From Rhodospirillales bacterium (GTDB lineage Bacteria; Pseudomonadota; Alphaproteobacteria; Acetobacterales; Acetobacteraceae): a stretch of DNA of 41,976 bases. The stretch is from assembly GCA_028869595.1 (NCBI GenBank), contig JAGWRU010000034.1, positions 1 through 41,976 on the forward strand, in the 5' to 3' direction. A program made the translations under genes and the position numbers. Below the pieces are notes generated by a model. The model had not been told where the DNA came from, did not search any database, and saw only the letters and a program-made list of their open reading frames with translations. Numbering within the stretch: position 1 is the first letter of the stretch; the number at the start of each line of letters is the position of its first letter. This document shows, one piece after another, positions 9,195 to 18,068 of this stretch.

Positions 9195-10229
9195 ATGCAG
9201 GTATTCTGGAATTCCGACTCCGCCCGCCACGCCCCGCAATTCTTCCTGCAACGCGGCCAGGTACGCGCCCATTACGAAATTCCCGCCCGCGCCGAGGCGC
9301 TTCTCGCTGCCTGCCAGGCGCTGGGTCTGCCCATCGCGATGGCCGCCCCGGCCGATCTCGCCTCCCTGCAAGCGGTACATGATGCTGCCTATCTGGCTTT
9401 TCTCGCCGATGGCTACAGCGCCTGGAGTGCGCTTGCGGATGCCGGGCCCGAAATGGTGCCCAACATCCACCCATCGCCGGAGATGATCGCGCTCCATCGG
9501 ACGCCACCCGCCAGCATGATCGGCAAGCTCGGCTGGTTCACCGCCGATCTCGCCTGTCCGGTCGGTCCCGATACCTGGCTGGCCGCGCGTGCCGGCGCCG
9601 GCGTGGCACTGGCGGCTGCGGCCCATCTCGCCCGGCACCGATCAGCCTATGCGCTGACGCGCCCGCCCGGGCATCACGCCTATCGCGGGCGCGCGGGCGG
9701 GCATTGCTACCTGAATAACGCGGCCATCGCCGCCGAGGCATTGCTCCGGCACGGCGCCGCGCGGGTGGCGATTCTCGATATCGACAGCCATCACGGCAAC
9801 GGCACGCAGTATATCTTCTACGCCCGCCAGGACATCTTCTTCGCCTCCGTGCATGGCGATCCGAGCGGCTATTATCCCTGGTATGTCGGACATGCGGACG
9901 AGCGTGGCATCGGACCGGGGGAGGAGAAAAACCTCAACCTGCCGCTGCGTCTTGGCAGTGGCGACGCAGAATGGCTGGGCGCCATCGGCACTGCCCGTGC
10001 CGCGATAGAAAAATTCCAGCCCGATGCGCTGGTCGTCAGCCTGGGCTTCGATGCATCCCGCGACGAACCTCTGGCAGCGCTTCAGGTGACCGAGGATGGA
10101 TTTGCCCGGGCGGGAGAAATCATCAGCGCGCTGCGCCTGCCGACGGCCATCATCCAGGAAGGTGGATACAACGTCGCTGTCATGGGCACGCTGCTGACGC
10201 GCTTTCTCTCCGGGTTCAGCACGCATTAA
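9195..10229 (+). CDS. Histone deacetylase / acetylpolyamine amidohydrolase family protein
   Basis: 'LTRPPGHHAYRGRAGGHCYLNNAAIA', 'ILDIDSHHGNGTQYIFY', 'VVSLGFDASRDEP', 'IQEGGYN'; Zn ligands and catalytic His pair present. Confidence 0.9.
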   Translation: MQVFWNSDSARHAPQFFLQRGQVRAHYEIPARAEALLAACQALGLPIAMAAPADLASLQAVHDAAYLAFLADGYSAWSALADAGPEMVPNIHPSPEMIALHRTPPASMIGKLGWFTADLACPVGPDTWLAARAGAGVALAAAAHLARHRSAYALTRPPGHHAYRGRAGGHCYLNNAAIAAEALLRHGAARVAILDIDSHHGNGTQYIFYARQDIFFASVHGDPSGYYPWYVGHADERGIGPGEEKNLNLPLRLGSGDAEWLGAIGTARAAIEKFQPDALVVSLGFDASRDEPLAALQVTEDGFARAGEIISALRLPTAIIQEGGYNVAVMGTLLTRFLSGFSTH

Positions 10230-10253
10230 CCAGGGCTTTGGCATGCTCGCGCG

Positions 10254-11777
10254 ATGATGATCGCGCATTGCCAGAGCTTCGCCTTTTCCGGCATCGATGC
10301 CGTTCCCGTGGATGTGCAGGTGCAGCTTGCCTCCGGGTTGCCGGCATTTCTTCTGGTCGGCCTTGCCGAACGCGCGGTCAATGAAGCGCGGGAACGAGTG
10401 CGGGCCGCGCTTGCTTCGATGGGCCTGTCCTTGCCGCCCCGCCGGGTGCTGATCAACCTCGCACCCGCCGATATCGTCAAGGAAGGCAGTCATTTCGACG
10501 TACCCATCGCGCTCGCGCTGCTGGCGGCGATGGATGTCATTCCCGCAGGCGCCCTGGATGGCGTCGCCGCGCTCGGGGAATTATCGCTCGATGGCCGCCT
10601 GCTGGCGGTGAATGGGGTATTGCCCGCCGCCATTGCCGCATCGGGCGCCGGGCAGAATTTGATCTGCCCGGCAAGCCAGTCGCGCGAAGCGGCCTGGGCG
10701 AGCGGATTGCAGATTCACCCCGCCGATACGCTGCTGGAGTTGATCAATTTCTTTCGCGGTGCCGCGCCGCTGCCGCTGCCCGATCCGGCAGAGCTGGACG
10801 CAAGCGGGCCGGGAAACGAGCGCATGCTCGATCTGGCCGATGTGCGCGGCATGGAACTGGCCCGTCGCGGGTTGGAGATTGCAGCCGCGGGCGAGCATAA
10901 TCTGCTGATGATCGGGCCGCCTGGTTCCGGAAAATCGATGCTCGCCGCGCGCATGCCCGCGCTTCTACCCGATCTTTCGCCGATCGAAGCGCTGGAAGTC
11001 AGCATGGTCCACAGCGTTGCCGGCATGCTGAAAAACGGCAGGCTGCTGCGCCGCCCGCCATATCGCGAACCGCATCACGGTGCCAGCCAGGCAGCCCTTG
11101 TCGGCGGCGGACAGCGGGCCCGGCCGGGCGAGATGTCGCTGGCGCATTGCGGGGTACTGTTCCTGGACGAGCTGCCGGAATTTCCCCGCCACGCCCTGGA
11201 GGCGTTGCGCCAGCCCATGGAAACCGGGCGGGCGACGATTGCGCGGGCGGCCGCGCATGTCACATATCCGGCACGATTTCAGCTGGTCGCAGCGATGAAC
11301 CCATGCCGCTGCGGCTATCTCGACGACGCCGGCAAGGCATGCACGCGCGCACCGCGTTGCGGCGAGACCTATCAATCGCGGATCAGCGGCCCGATTCTGG
11401 ATCGCATCGATCTGGTCGTGCATGTCGCACCGGTCAGTCCGGCGGAACTCGCGCGCGCCCCGCGCGGAGAAAGCAGCAGCACCGTTGCCAGGCGCGTAGC
11501 CGCCGCGCGGCAGCGCAGGCGGGATCGTACCGAAAGCGAAAATAAGCCGAGATCCGGCGATGGCTACGACGCCGCCATCTGTCTGTCACCGGAAGCGGGC
11601 GATCTGGCCGAAAAGGCGATGGAGCGGCTTGGCTTGTCGCCGCGCAGTTACACGCGGTTGATCCGCGTGGCCCGGACCATTGCAGACCTCGCCGCCGCCA
11701 CAGAAGTTGCGCGGGAGCACGTGGCAGAGGCGCTGATGTTCCGCCACCGCCCCTTGCGCGGCGCGGGCGGTTACTGA
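10254..11777 (+). CDS. comM: YifB/ComM-family Mg-chelatase-like AAA+ ATPase
   Basis: N-terminal Lon-S5-like 'FSGIDAVPVDVQVQLASGLPAFLLVGL', Walker A 'GPPGSGKSMLA', 'PYREPHHGAS', 'LVAAMNPCRCGY'. Confidence 0.92.
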   Translation: MMIAHCQSFAFSGIDAVPVDVQVQLASGLPAFLLVGLAERAVNEARERVRAALASMGLSLPPRRVLINLAPADIVKEGSHFDVPIALALLAAMDVIPAGALDGVAALGELSLDGRLLAVNGVLPAAIAASGAGQNLICPASQSREAAWASGLQIHPADTLLELINFFRGAAPLPLPDPAELDASGPGNERMLDLADVRGMELARRGLEIAAAGEHNLLMIGPPGSGKSMLAARMPALLPDLSPIEALEVSMVHSVAGMLKNGRLLRRPPYREPHHGASQAALVGGGQRARPGEMSLAHCGVLFLDELPEFPRHALEALRQPMETGRATIARAAAHVTYPARFQLVAAMNPCRCGYLDDAGKACTRAPRCGETYQSRISGPILDRIDLVVHVAPVSPAELARAPRGESSSTVARRVAAARQRRRDRTESENKPRSGDGYDAAICLSPEAGDLAEKAMERLGLSPRSYTRLIRVARTIADLAAATEVAREHVAEALMFRHRPLRGAGGY

Positions 11778-12235
11778 GGCGTAACGGTCACCTGCACAGC
11801 CAGCCCGCCCTCTCCCGGAAGCAGCTTCACGGCGAAACGGTCGATCCCGTGATAGTAAGGGGCCGGGGTATAGTCGATCCGTGTGCCATCGCCGACCGTG
11901 TGGATATAGATTTTACCGTGCAGCGGCGACTGCACCACCAGCCCCGCATCGAACGCGCCACCGCCCGGCTTGGTCAGCGTCACTGCACACCAACCGCCGC
12001 TATTGGCCAGCGTCATTTTCGTGGACGCATTCTGTCCAGGACGCACCGATACCGGCTGAACGGCGCAGCGCGTGGCTGCACCCACCTGATCGATCGCGTA
12101 GAGTCTGGTATTGGAAACCGGGGCTTGCGGCTTGGCACAGCTCGAAAGCGCGGTGAGAAGCAGAAGGCACAGAATGCCGGCCCGTTTCGAAGTCGCCGGC
12201 GTGGTCAGTTCGGAACGCATTCTACGCATCACCAT
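11771..12235 (-). CDS. Small putative lipoprotein/secreted protein
   Basis: 'AGILCLLLLTALSSCAKPQAP' lipobox-like signal peptide; the longer 359-aa ORF upstream part is an antisense artefact over the next gene. Confidence 0.6.
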   Translation of the reverse strand: MVMRRMRSELTTPATSKRAGILCLLLLTALSSCAKPQAPVSNTRLYAIDQVGAATRCAVQPVSVRPGQNASTKMTLANSGGWCAVTLTKPGGGAFDAGLVVQSPLHGKIYIHTVGDGTRIDYTPAPYYHGIDRFAVKLLPGEGGLAVQVTVTPQ

Positions 12236-12378
12236 GCAAGATTTTCCGCTTCCTTCGCCCTTCGCCCGTTGCAGAAATCGGGGATGGAGGGCAGCACAAC
12301 GAGTCGCCAGGGCCGGAAGCGCCGCCCTAAGAACCAAACATCCGCCCGGCGCGCAAGCCGCATCTCGGTGAAGCGCGG

Positions 12379-13188
12379 TCAGTTGCCTGCCTGCACGAAG
12401 CGGCGCGCGGCAATCGGCATGGCGCGATAGAATGCCAGGCCATGGGCCGCACCGCCCGGGACGGTGCCGCGAGCCGCAACGCCGATCATCGGCGCCCGAC
12501 CAAGCAGAACCCCGCCCACGGCCCGGCGGGGAGGCAGAAACCCCATAGCCTGGCTGGTGGTCACCATCGGGTGCGCCAAGGTCGCGGCCCAGGCATCCAC
12601 CAGCGCCCCGCCGGCAGCACCAGGATCGCCGCCGGTGCGATGCCAGACAGCCATCACTTTCGCTTGATAAGGAATGCCGAGTTCGGGGGTCGCGGAATGA
12701 TACATGCCGGCCGCTTTCGGCCAGGCACCGGTTGCGGCAAAAAGCCGGTTTAGAAAACGTGCCGCATAAGCGGCATTGGCCATCGGATCGAACGCGGTCT
12801 GCAGGTTGGGGAAGGCCGCCGGATGGTGCAGCAGGTTGACCTGCAGGCATCCGACATCGATCGATCGAATGCCCCTTGCCTGTGCGGCACGCACAGCGGC
12901 AATCGCCTCCTCCCGCGTCGCGTAGAATGCCCCCTGACCGCCGATATCGACCGACCAGGGCCAGGGCGCCATCTGCCCAGTCCGCGGATCCGGCCGCCCG
13001 GTTTCCACCATGCCGATCGCGGCAAGCAGGTCGTGAGGGATACCGAAATCCCGCTCCGCCACGGCAATTGCCTGCGTGCAGCCGCCCGCCCAGGCCATCG
13101 GCGCGGTGAAGGGAAGGCGTTGCGGAGCGGCTCTGGCTTGCTCACCGGCCAGCAACAGGATGAAACACATGAGGCATAAGCGGCGCAT
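12379..13188 (-). CDS. Lytic transglycosylase-domain protein
   Basis: Signal peptide 'LCLMCFILLLAGEQARA'; SLT-like 'IPHDLLAAIGMVETGRPD', 'DVGCLQVNLLHHPAAFPNLQTAFDPMANAAYAARFL', 'AAGMYHSATPELGIPYQAKV'. Confidence 0.8.
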   Translation of the reverse strand: MRRLCLMCFILLLAGEQARAAPQRLPFTAPMAWAGGCTQAIAVAERDFGIPHDLLAAIGMVETGRPDPRTGQMAPWPWSVDIGGQGAFYATREEAIAAVRAAQARGIRSIDVGCLQVNLLHHPAAFPNLQTAFDPMANAAYAARFLNRLFAATGAWPKAAGMYHSATPELGIPYQAKVMAVWHRTGGDPGAAGGALVDAWAATLAHPMVTTSQAMGFLPPRRAVGGVLLGRAPMIGVAARGTVPGGAAHGLAFYRAMPIAARRFVQAGN

Positions 13189-13265
13189 GCGACGCTTATC
13201 GCGCGGATCGGTTAGCGAAGCCTTTCGCCGCGCATCGCACGCGATGCTGCACTGCAAAATTCCGC

Positions 13266-13294
13266 TTGCAATGCGGTTGGCATTCTCCTAGATT
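13266..13294 (+). promoter_or_regulatory. Predicted sigma70-type promoter for the sRNA
   Basis: TTGCAA (13266-13271), 17-nt spacer, TAGATT (13289-13294). Confidence 0.55.
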
Positions 13295-13300
13295 GTGCAT

Positions 13301-13387
13301 CGCAGCAATGCGGCTTTGCCGCGCTGTCTGCTTTCTTGGACGTTTCCTCCCTAAACTTGGCGGCCCCACAAGGGCCGCCATTTTTTT
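13301..13387 (+). ncRNA. Candidate trans-acting sRNA, alpha-r8/MmgR (suhB RNA)-like
   Basis: Own promoter; 5' hairpin CAGC-aat-GCGGC-ttt-GCCGC-GCTG (13303-13326); single-stranded stretch with TTTCCTCCCT; perfect 9-bp terminator stem plus T7; no plus-strand ORF that it would serve. Confidence 0.72.
13358..13387 (+). terminator. Rho-independent terminator
   Basis: TGGCGGCCC CACAA GGGCCGCCA TTTTTTT. Confidence 0.9.
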
Positions 13388-13438
13388 ATCTGAACAGGGA
13401 TGCGCCGACGCTGCATATGGCCGCTCGGCATCGATATT

Positions 13439-14362
13439 TCATTCGAACGCGGCAGAAAACAGCGTGATCAATTTTTCCATTTTACGACGCATCATGTTAT
13501 ATTCGTCCCCTGCCATAATGTCTGGATCTCTCATGTATAACACCCTTGGGACTTCCAACTGAATTACGTCGACTTTTATGCGCGGATTTCCATAGTATTT
13601 CGTAATATATCCGCCTGAATATGGATTATTGATCGCGCATTTTTCTCCCACCTTTTCAATGGCGCCCTCCATTTTCTTTGTGACCGAGGCGCTGCACGCC
13701 GCGCCATGAGCGTCACCCAGAACAAAGGCCGGGCGGGCTTCCTCGGCGCCCCAAACCGGCGGCATCGAATGACAATCGATCACGATGCATCGGCCGAAGC
13801 GGGCCCGGGTTTCGTCGATCAGACCACGAAGCTGATCGTGGAATGGCTGCCAGCACGTCTCGATCCGCTGTTCCGCCTCGTGAAAACGCAGCTTCTCCCG
13901 ATAGATCGGCTGGCCATTCGCCACGACCCGCGCAATGGTCCCCAAACCGGCATCGATTCGCGGTCCGGATACACGCACACCCTGCGGCAGGGTATCTGCG
14001 AACATCGCCGGGTCCAGCTCCCACTTCTCGCGATTCGCATCGCAATATGCGCGCGGGAATGTCGCGACGAGCAAGGGCATGCCGTAAAGCGGCGCCGCAC
14101 CGAACAAATCATCAACAAACGCATCCTCGCTGAAACGCAGCTGATGCGCAGTCAGGCGCGACTGGGAACGAAATGCCTGCGGATAGTCACGCCCGGAATG
14201 ACAGGAAACCACGATCACCGGCGCACGCACGCGGTCGGGACGCAACAGCATGGTCGGCCTTCCCCCCGGCGGGCGGAAGCTGGTATTGAGCGGGCTCATC
14301 GCAGGGCGTGCATCCATCGGCGTGGGCGGCTCGTCATCGCGGTACTCCTCATTCAGCGACAC
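13439..14362 (-). CDS. N-formylglutamate amidohydrolase family protein
   Basis: 'VIVVSCHSGRDYP', 'CIVIDCHSMPP', 'FVLGDAHGAACS', 'NNPYSGGYITKYYG', 'VIQLEVPRVLYM'. Confidence 0.88.
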   Translation of the reverse strand: MSLNEEYRDDEPPTPMDARPAMSPLNTSFRPPGGRPTMLLRPDRVRAPVIVVSCHSGRDYPQAFRSQSRLTAHQLRFSEDAFVDDLFGAAPLYGMPLLVATFPRAYCDANREKWELDPAMFADTLPQGVRVSGPRIDAGLGTIARVVANGQPIYREKLRFHEAEQRIETCWQPFHDQLRGLIDETRARFGRCIVIDCHSMPPVWGAEEARPAFVLGDAHGAACSASVTKKMEGAIEKVGEKCAINNPYSGGYITKYYGNPRIKVDVIQLEVPRVLYMRDPDIMAGDEYNMMRRKMEKLITLFSAAFE

Positions 14363-14408
14363 CGATCGGACCAGAATCGCGATGCCGCGACAACCGCATC
14401 AGAGCCGC

Positions 14409-14437
14409 TTGCGATGCAGCGCATGCCCATGTAGAAG
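14409..14437 (+). promoter_or_regulatory. Predicted tRNA promoter
   Basis: TTGCGA, 17-nt spacer, TAGAAG, about 16 nt upstream of the tRNA 5' end. Confidence 0.45.
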
Positions 14438-14453
14438 CCTGTTCCCGTTCGGA

Positions 14454-14528
<75 letters not shown>

Positions 14529-14592
14529 CCCGAACGCGCCATCATCGCGAACCCGGGGGTCATATCACCCTCCGGGCGGTACATGTGGCGCA

Positions 14593-15270
14593 TCATTCTT
14601 TTCCAGGATATTCGCACCAGCGCCGGCCCACGCAACGCTCGCATTCCGGCTTGCGCGCCTTGCACACATAGCGTCCGTGCAGGATTAGCCAGTGATGCGC
14701 ATGCAGCAGATATTTGCTGGGAATCACCTGCATCAATCCGCGCTCCACCGCCAGCACGCTACTCCCCACGGCCATCCCGGTCCGATTTGCCACGCGAAAA
14801 ATATGCGTATCCACGGCCAGAGTCGGCTCGCCGAAGGCGACGTTCAGCACGACATTGGCGGTCTTGCGCCCGACCCCCGGCAAGGCCTCCAACGCCGTCC
14901 GGTCTCTGGGTACGATCCCCTGGTGTTCGGCCAGCAAGCGCTCTGACAAGGCAATGACGTTGCGTGCCTTGTCACGCCAGAGCCCGATATGGCGGATATG
15001 CTGCGCGACTGCCGCCTCACCCAGCGCCACCATGGCGGACGGGGTCGCGGCGCAAGTGAACAAACCCGCAGTTGCGCGATTGACCGAGACATCGGTGGCC
15101 TGCGCCGAAAGGACGACCGCGACGAGCAGCGTATACGGGTCGCGATAGTGCAACTCGGTGCGCGGCTCGGGATTGGCCACAGCCAGCGCCGCCATGAACC
15201 GGCGCACCGCATGGCGCGTCATGGGTCTGACTTGCGCTTCTTCCGGCGCGCTTCGATGATCAGCGGTCAC
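14593..15270 (-). CDS. nth: Endonuclease III
   Basis: 'LVAVVLSAQATDVSVNRAT', HhH 'LEALPGVGRKTANVVLNVAFGEPTLAVDTHIFRVANRTG', FeS 'CKARKPECERCVGRRWC'; true start may be nearer 15222. Confidence 0.95.
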   Translation of the reverse strand: MTADHRSAPEEAQVRPMTRHAVRRFMAALAVANPEPRTELHYRDPYTLLVAVVLSAQATDVSVNRATAGLFTCAATPSAMVALGEAAVAQHIRHIGLWRDKARNVIALSERLLAEHQGIVPRDRTALEALPGVGRKTANVVLNVAFGEPTLAVDTHIFRVANRTGMAVGSSVLAVERGLMQVIPSKYLLHAHHWLILHGRYVCKARKPECERCVGRRWCEYPGKE

Positions 15271-15287
15271 TTGATCGCCCCAGCGCC

Positions 15288-15809
15288 ATGGTTTTCCACT
15301 CGCACGGTCCTGTTACCCCGCCCGACGAGGCGGAGCAGGACGAACCGCTTCTGTTTCAGGCACGGATCACACCGTTTCGCAGCGCGACGGTGCGCGCCCT
15401 TCGCAATATCTCGATCGCGTTGACGGCGGCAAGCGCGGCCACCGCCCTTCTGTGCATTCTGGCGGGGGCATGGGTCGTTGCGGTATTCAGCGGGATCGTC
15501 TGTATCGCGGCCATTGCGGCCATCTGCGGCCAGGCGCGCGTCGACCGATGCTGTGAGGTGATCGAACTGCGCGCGCACTCGCTGCTGCTGCACAAAACCG
15601 ACCGTGGCGGGACGCGCACCACCGCGCGCTTCAACCCGCACATGATCGAAGTGCGACATCATGTCATGTCGGATGGAAGTTCCGACGTCGCCGTGCATCA
15701 TTTTTCGGGGGCAGTAAAGATTGCAACCTTTTTGCATGAAAAAGAAAAATACGAACTAAAATGCAGACTTCATGAAGCCATATCAAAATTACGAAGAGAA
15801 GAGCTTTGA
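15288..15809 (+). CDS. DUF2244-family integral membrane protein
   Basis: 'ARITPFRSATVRALRNISIALTAASAATALLCILAGAWVVAVFSGI' plus 'ELRAHSLLLHKTDRGG', as remembered for DUF2244 proteins. Confidence 0.65.
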   Translation: MVFHSHGPVTPPDEAEQDEPLLFQARITPFRSATVRALRNISIALTAASAATALLCILAGAWVVAVFSGIVCIAAIAAICGQARVDRCCEVIELRAHSLLLHKTDRGGTRTTARFNPHMIEVRHHVMSDGSSDVAVHHFSGAVKIATFLHEKEKYELKCRLHEAISKLRREEL

Positions 15810-15841
15810 AGCGGCAGATAGCAGCAGGCAATAATCCAGTT

Positions 15842-16297
15842 CTAAGCTTCGACCGGCCCCATTGACTTGATCAGGTCGAATACTTTTTTCCTGATTGAAG
15901 GATCGGTGATGCGATAATATGCGCGCACCAACTCCAACGTCTCCCGCCGATTGAGCGAATCATCTGCCGACGCTTCGGGAATCTCCTGAATCCCGGCGGT
16001 ACGGCGCGGCAGACCGCCCCCGAAGGAGGAGGCGATATTGTCCGGCATGTCATCGAAGAAGAAGCTGATCGGCACATCCAGCACGCGGGAGAGATCGAAC
16101 AGACGGGACGCACCGACGCGATTGACCCCCCGCTCATATTTCTGGACCTGCTGAAACGTCAGACCCAACGCTTCGCCCAGCCGCTCCTGGGACATGCCGA
16201 GCAAGGTTCGACGCAACCGAATGCGCGAGCCTACATGAACATCGATCGGGCTCGGGCGCGACTCCTTCTCGCCCCCCGCTTGATCCATGCGCGCCAT
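15842..16297 (-). CDS. XRE-family HTH transcriptional regulator
   Basis: 'VGSRIRLRRTLLGMSQERLGEALGLTFQQVQKYERGVNRVGASRLFDLSRVLDVPISFFFDDM'. Confidence 0.93.
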   Translation of the reverse strand: MARMDQAGGEKESRPSPIDVHVGSRIRLRRTLLGMSQERLGEALGLTFQQVQKYERGVNRVGASRLFDLSRVLDVPISFFFDDMPDNIASSFGGGLPRRTAGIQEIPEASADDSLNRRETLELVRAYYRITDPSIRKKVFDLIKSMGPVEA

Positions 16298-16463
16298 ACC
16301 CGGTCCCCCTCATTCATCCATGAGCTTCTACGCCTGATGATCGGTCGCGCCCCCGGGGAGACCTCGGTGTCGGCTGCTTCATCAACCCGTCTGATAGCTT
16401 GTGAAAACCCTAACCGCACAACCGTAAATTATCAAGGCCAGAACAAAATTAACGGGGATTGTA

Positions 16464-18026
16464 TCACGGAGCGGCGATATTCTTAAAATCCGTAGATTTT
16501 TTGCGCCGCAACAATCGAAGGCGACTACCAGCAATCCCTAAACCGAATATCAATACAGCGATCGCAATCGGATCAATCAATCCCATCTCCGAAAATAATG
16601 TCCGCGGTAGAAACCCAGTCAGGCGTCCCATAACTACGCCTCTTTTTTGCAATCCAAGGCGTCTTATCACGCGTCCATAGGGATCAAAGAGCGCCGATAT
16701 GCCGGTATTCGCGGCACGCATCAGCGGCAGCCCTTCTTCCACTGCCCGCAGCCGTGCGGCGGTGAAATGCTGTCGCGGGCCGGAGGAGTTCCCGAACCAG
16801 GCATCGTTCGTAATATTCACGAGCCAGGAAGGACGATCCTTCTCGTCCACGATCTCGGCCGGAAAGATGGATTCGTAGCAGATCAACGGGCCGAATGCGG
16901 GCAACCCGATGACATGCATGGTCTTCGGCCCCGGACCTGGCACAAATCCTCCGCCCGGAACCAGTTGAATGCCCAGGGGCAGCCATGCCGGCTGATATTC
17001 GCCGCCCGGCACGAGATGCCATTTGTCGTAGACCCCATCCAGTTTCGCATCGGGAAGAATTGCGACCAGACTGTTCCGCGGCCTGCCATCCCGCCCGAAG
17101 CGCACCGTGCCGGCGAGTACTGTGGCGCCTTGCGCGGCCTTGGCAATCGCCTCGCGGGCAGCGGGATCCTGCACCAGCAAGTAGGGGCTTGCCGTTTCCG
17201 GCCAGATGATCACCCGAACAGTCTGCGGGTAGGCGGTCGCCATCGCGCTTGCCGCCTGGCGGGTCAGGTCCAGATAGGTCGTAAAGGTCTGTGCGACGAA
17301 GCGGCGATCCCATTTCTGCCCCTGGGCGATATCGCCCTGGATCAGTGCCACCGAAACCGGCGGGCCAGCCGGTGCCTGACCAAGGCGCAGCCATCCCAGC
17401 ACCGGCCAGAGCATCAGTATGGCAATGGCACTCCAACGCGCCCGGCCTCTCAAGGCCGGGATGGCGGCAACCAGAATCGTCAGCAATGTCAGGAGATGGA
17501 CGCTGCCCCAGGCAGCCGGCTGCACCATGATCGTGCCAAGCGTGCCGGGAAACGCCCACATGCTGCCCCATGGGTTCCACGGAAAACCCGTCAGCGTGAA
17601 CTGCCGCGCGATATCAGCCAGGGTCCATGCCCCGGCAAGCACCAGAACGCGCGGTAAGCCAGGGGCCGCGCAACGTGCCAGGCCGGCCGCCACGGCGATA
17701 AAAACCGCCAGGATCGCGGCGATGGCCGGAACCGCCAGCGGCACCAGCCACCAGAATTTCGCAGCCTCAAACAGGATCGCCTCGGTGATCCAATAAAGGC
17801 CCAGCAGATGGTGGCCGAAACCGAACCACCAACCGCGCCGCGCCGCCTTGCGCCAGCCCGGTGCGTTGCCGATCAGGATCAGCAAGCCGGGCACCGCGAT
17901 CCATAGAACCGGCAACAGAAAATAAGGCGGCAAAGCCAAAGCCGCAGCAACGCCGAAGAGAAACGCGGCCCCGTCCGCCCGGATTCCGGACAGTCGGGCA
18001 AGCCAATCGCTTAGTTTCTGGATCAT
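16464..18026 (-). CDS. lnt: Apolipoprotein N-acyltransferase
   Basis: Multi-TM N-terminus plus nitrilase domain with E/K/C: 'IIWPETASPYLL', 'DKWHLVPGGEYQP', 'ICYESIFP'. Confidence 0.95.
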   Translation of the reverse strand: MIQKLSDWLARLSGIRADGAAFLFGVAAALALPPYFLLPVLWIAVPGLLILIGNAPGWRKAARRGWWFGFGHHLLGLYWITEAILFEAAKFWWLVPLAVPAIAAILAVFIAVAAGLARCAAPGLPRVLVLAGAWTLADIARQFTLTGFPWNPWGSMWAFPGTLGTIMVQPAAWGSVHLLTLLTILVAAIPALRGRARWSAIAILMLWPVLGWLRLGQAPAGPPVSVALIQGDIAQGQKWDRRFVAQTFTTYLDLTRQAASAMATAYPQTVRVIIWPETASPYLLVQDPAAREAIAKAAQGATVLAGTVRFGRDGRPRNSLVAILPDAKLDGVYDKWHLVPGGEYQPAWLPLGIQLVPGGGFVPGPGPKTMHVIGLPAFGPLICYESIFPAEIVDEKDRPSWLVNITNDAWFGNSSGPRQHFTAARLRAVEEGLPLMRAANTGISALFDPYGRVIRRLGLQKRGVVMGRLTGFLPRTLFSEMGLIDPIAIAVLIFGLGIAGSRLRLLRRKKSTDFKNIAAP

Positions 18027-18068
18027 GAAGACCGGCTACACGGGGCTGCCGACTGCGACAAGGCGCTT

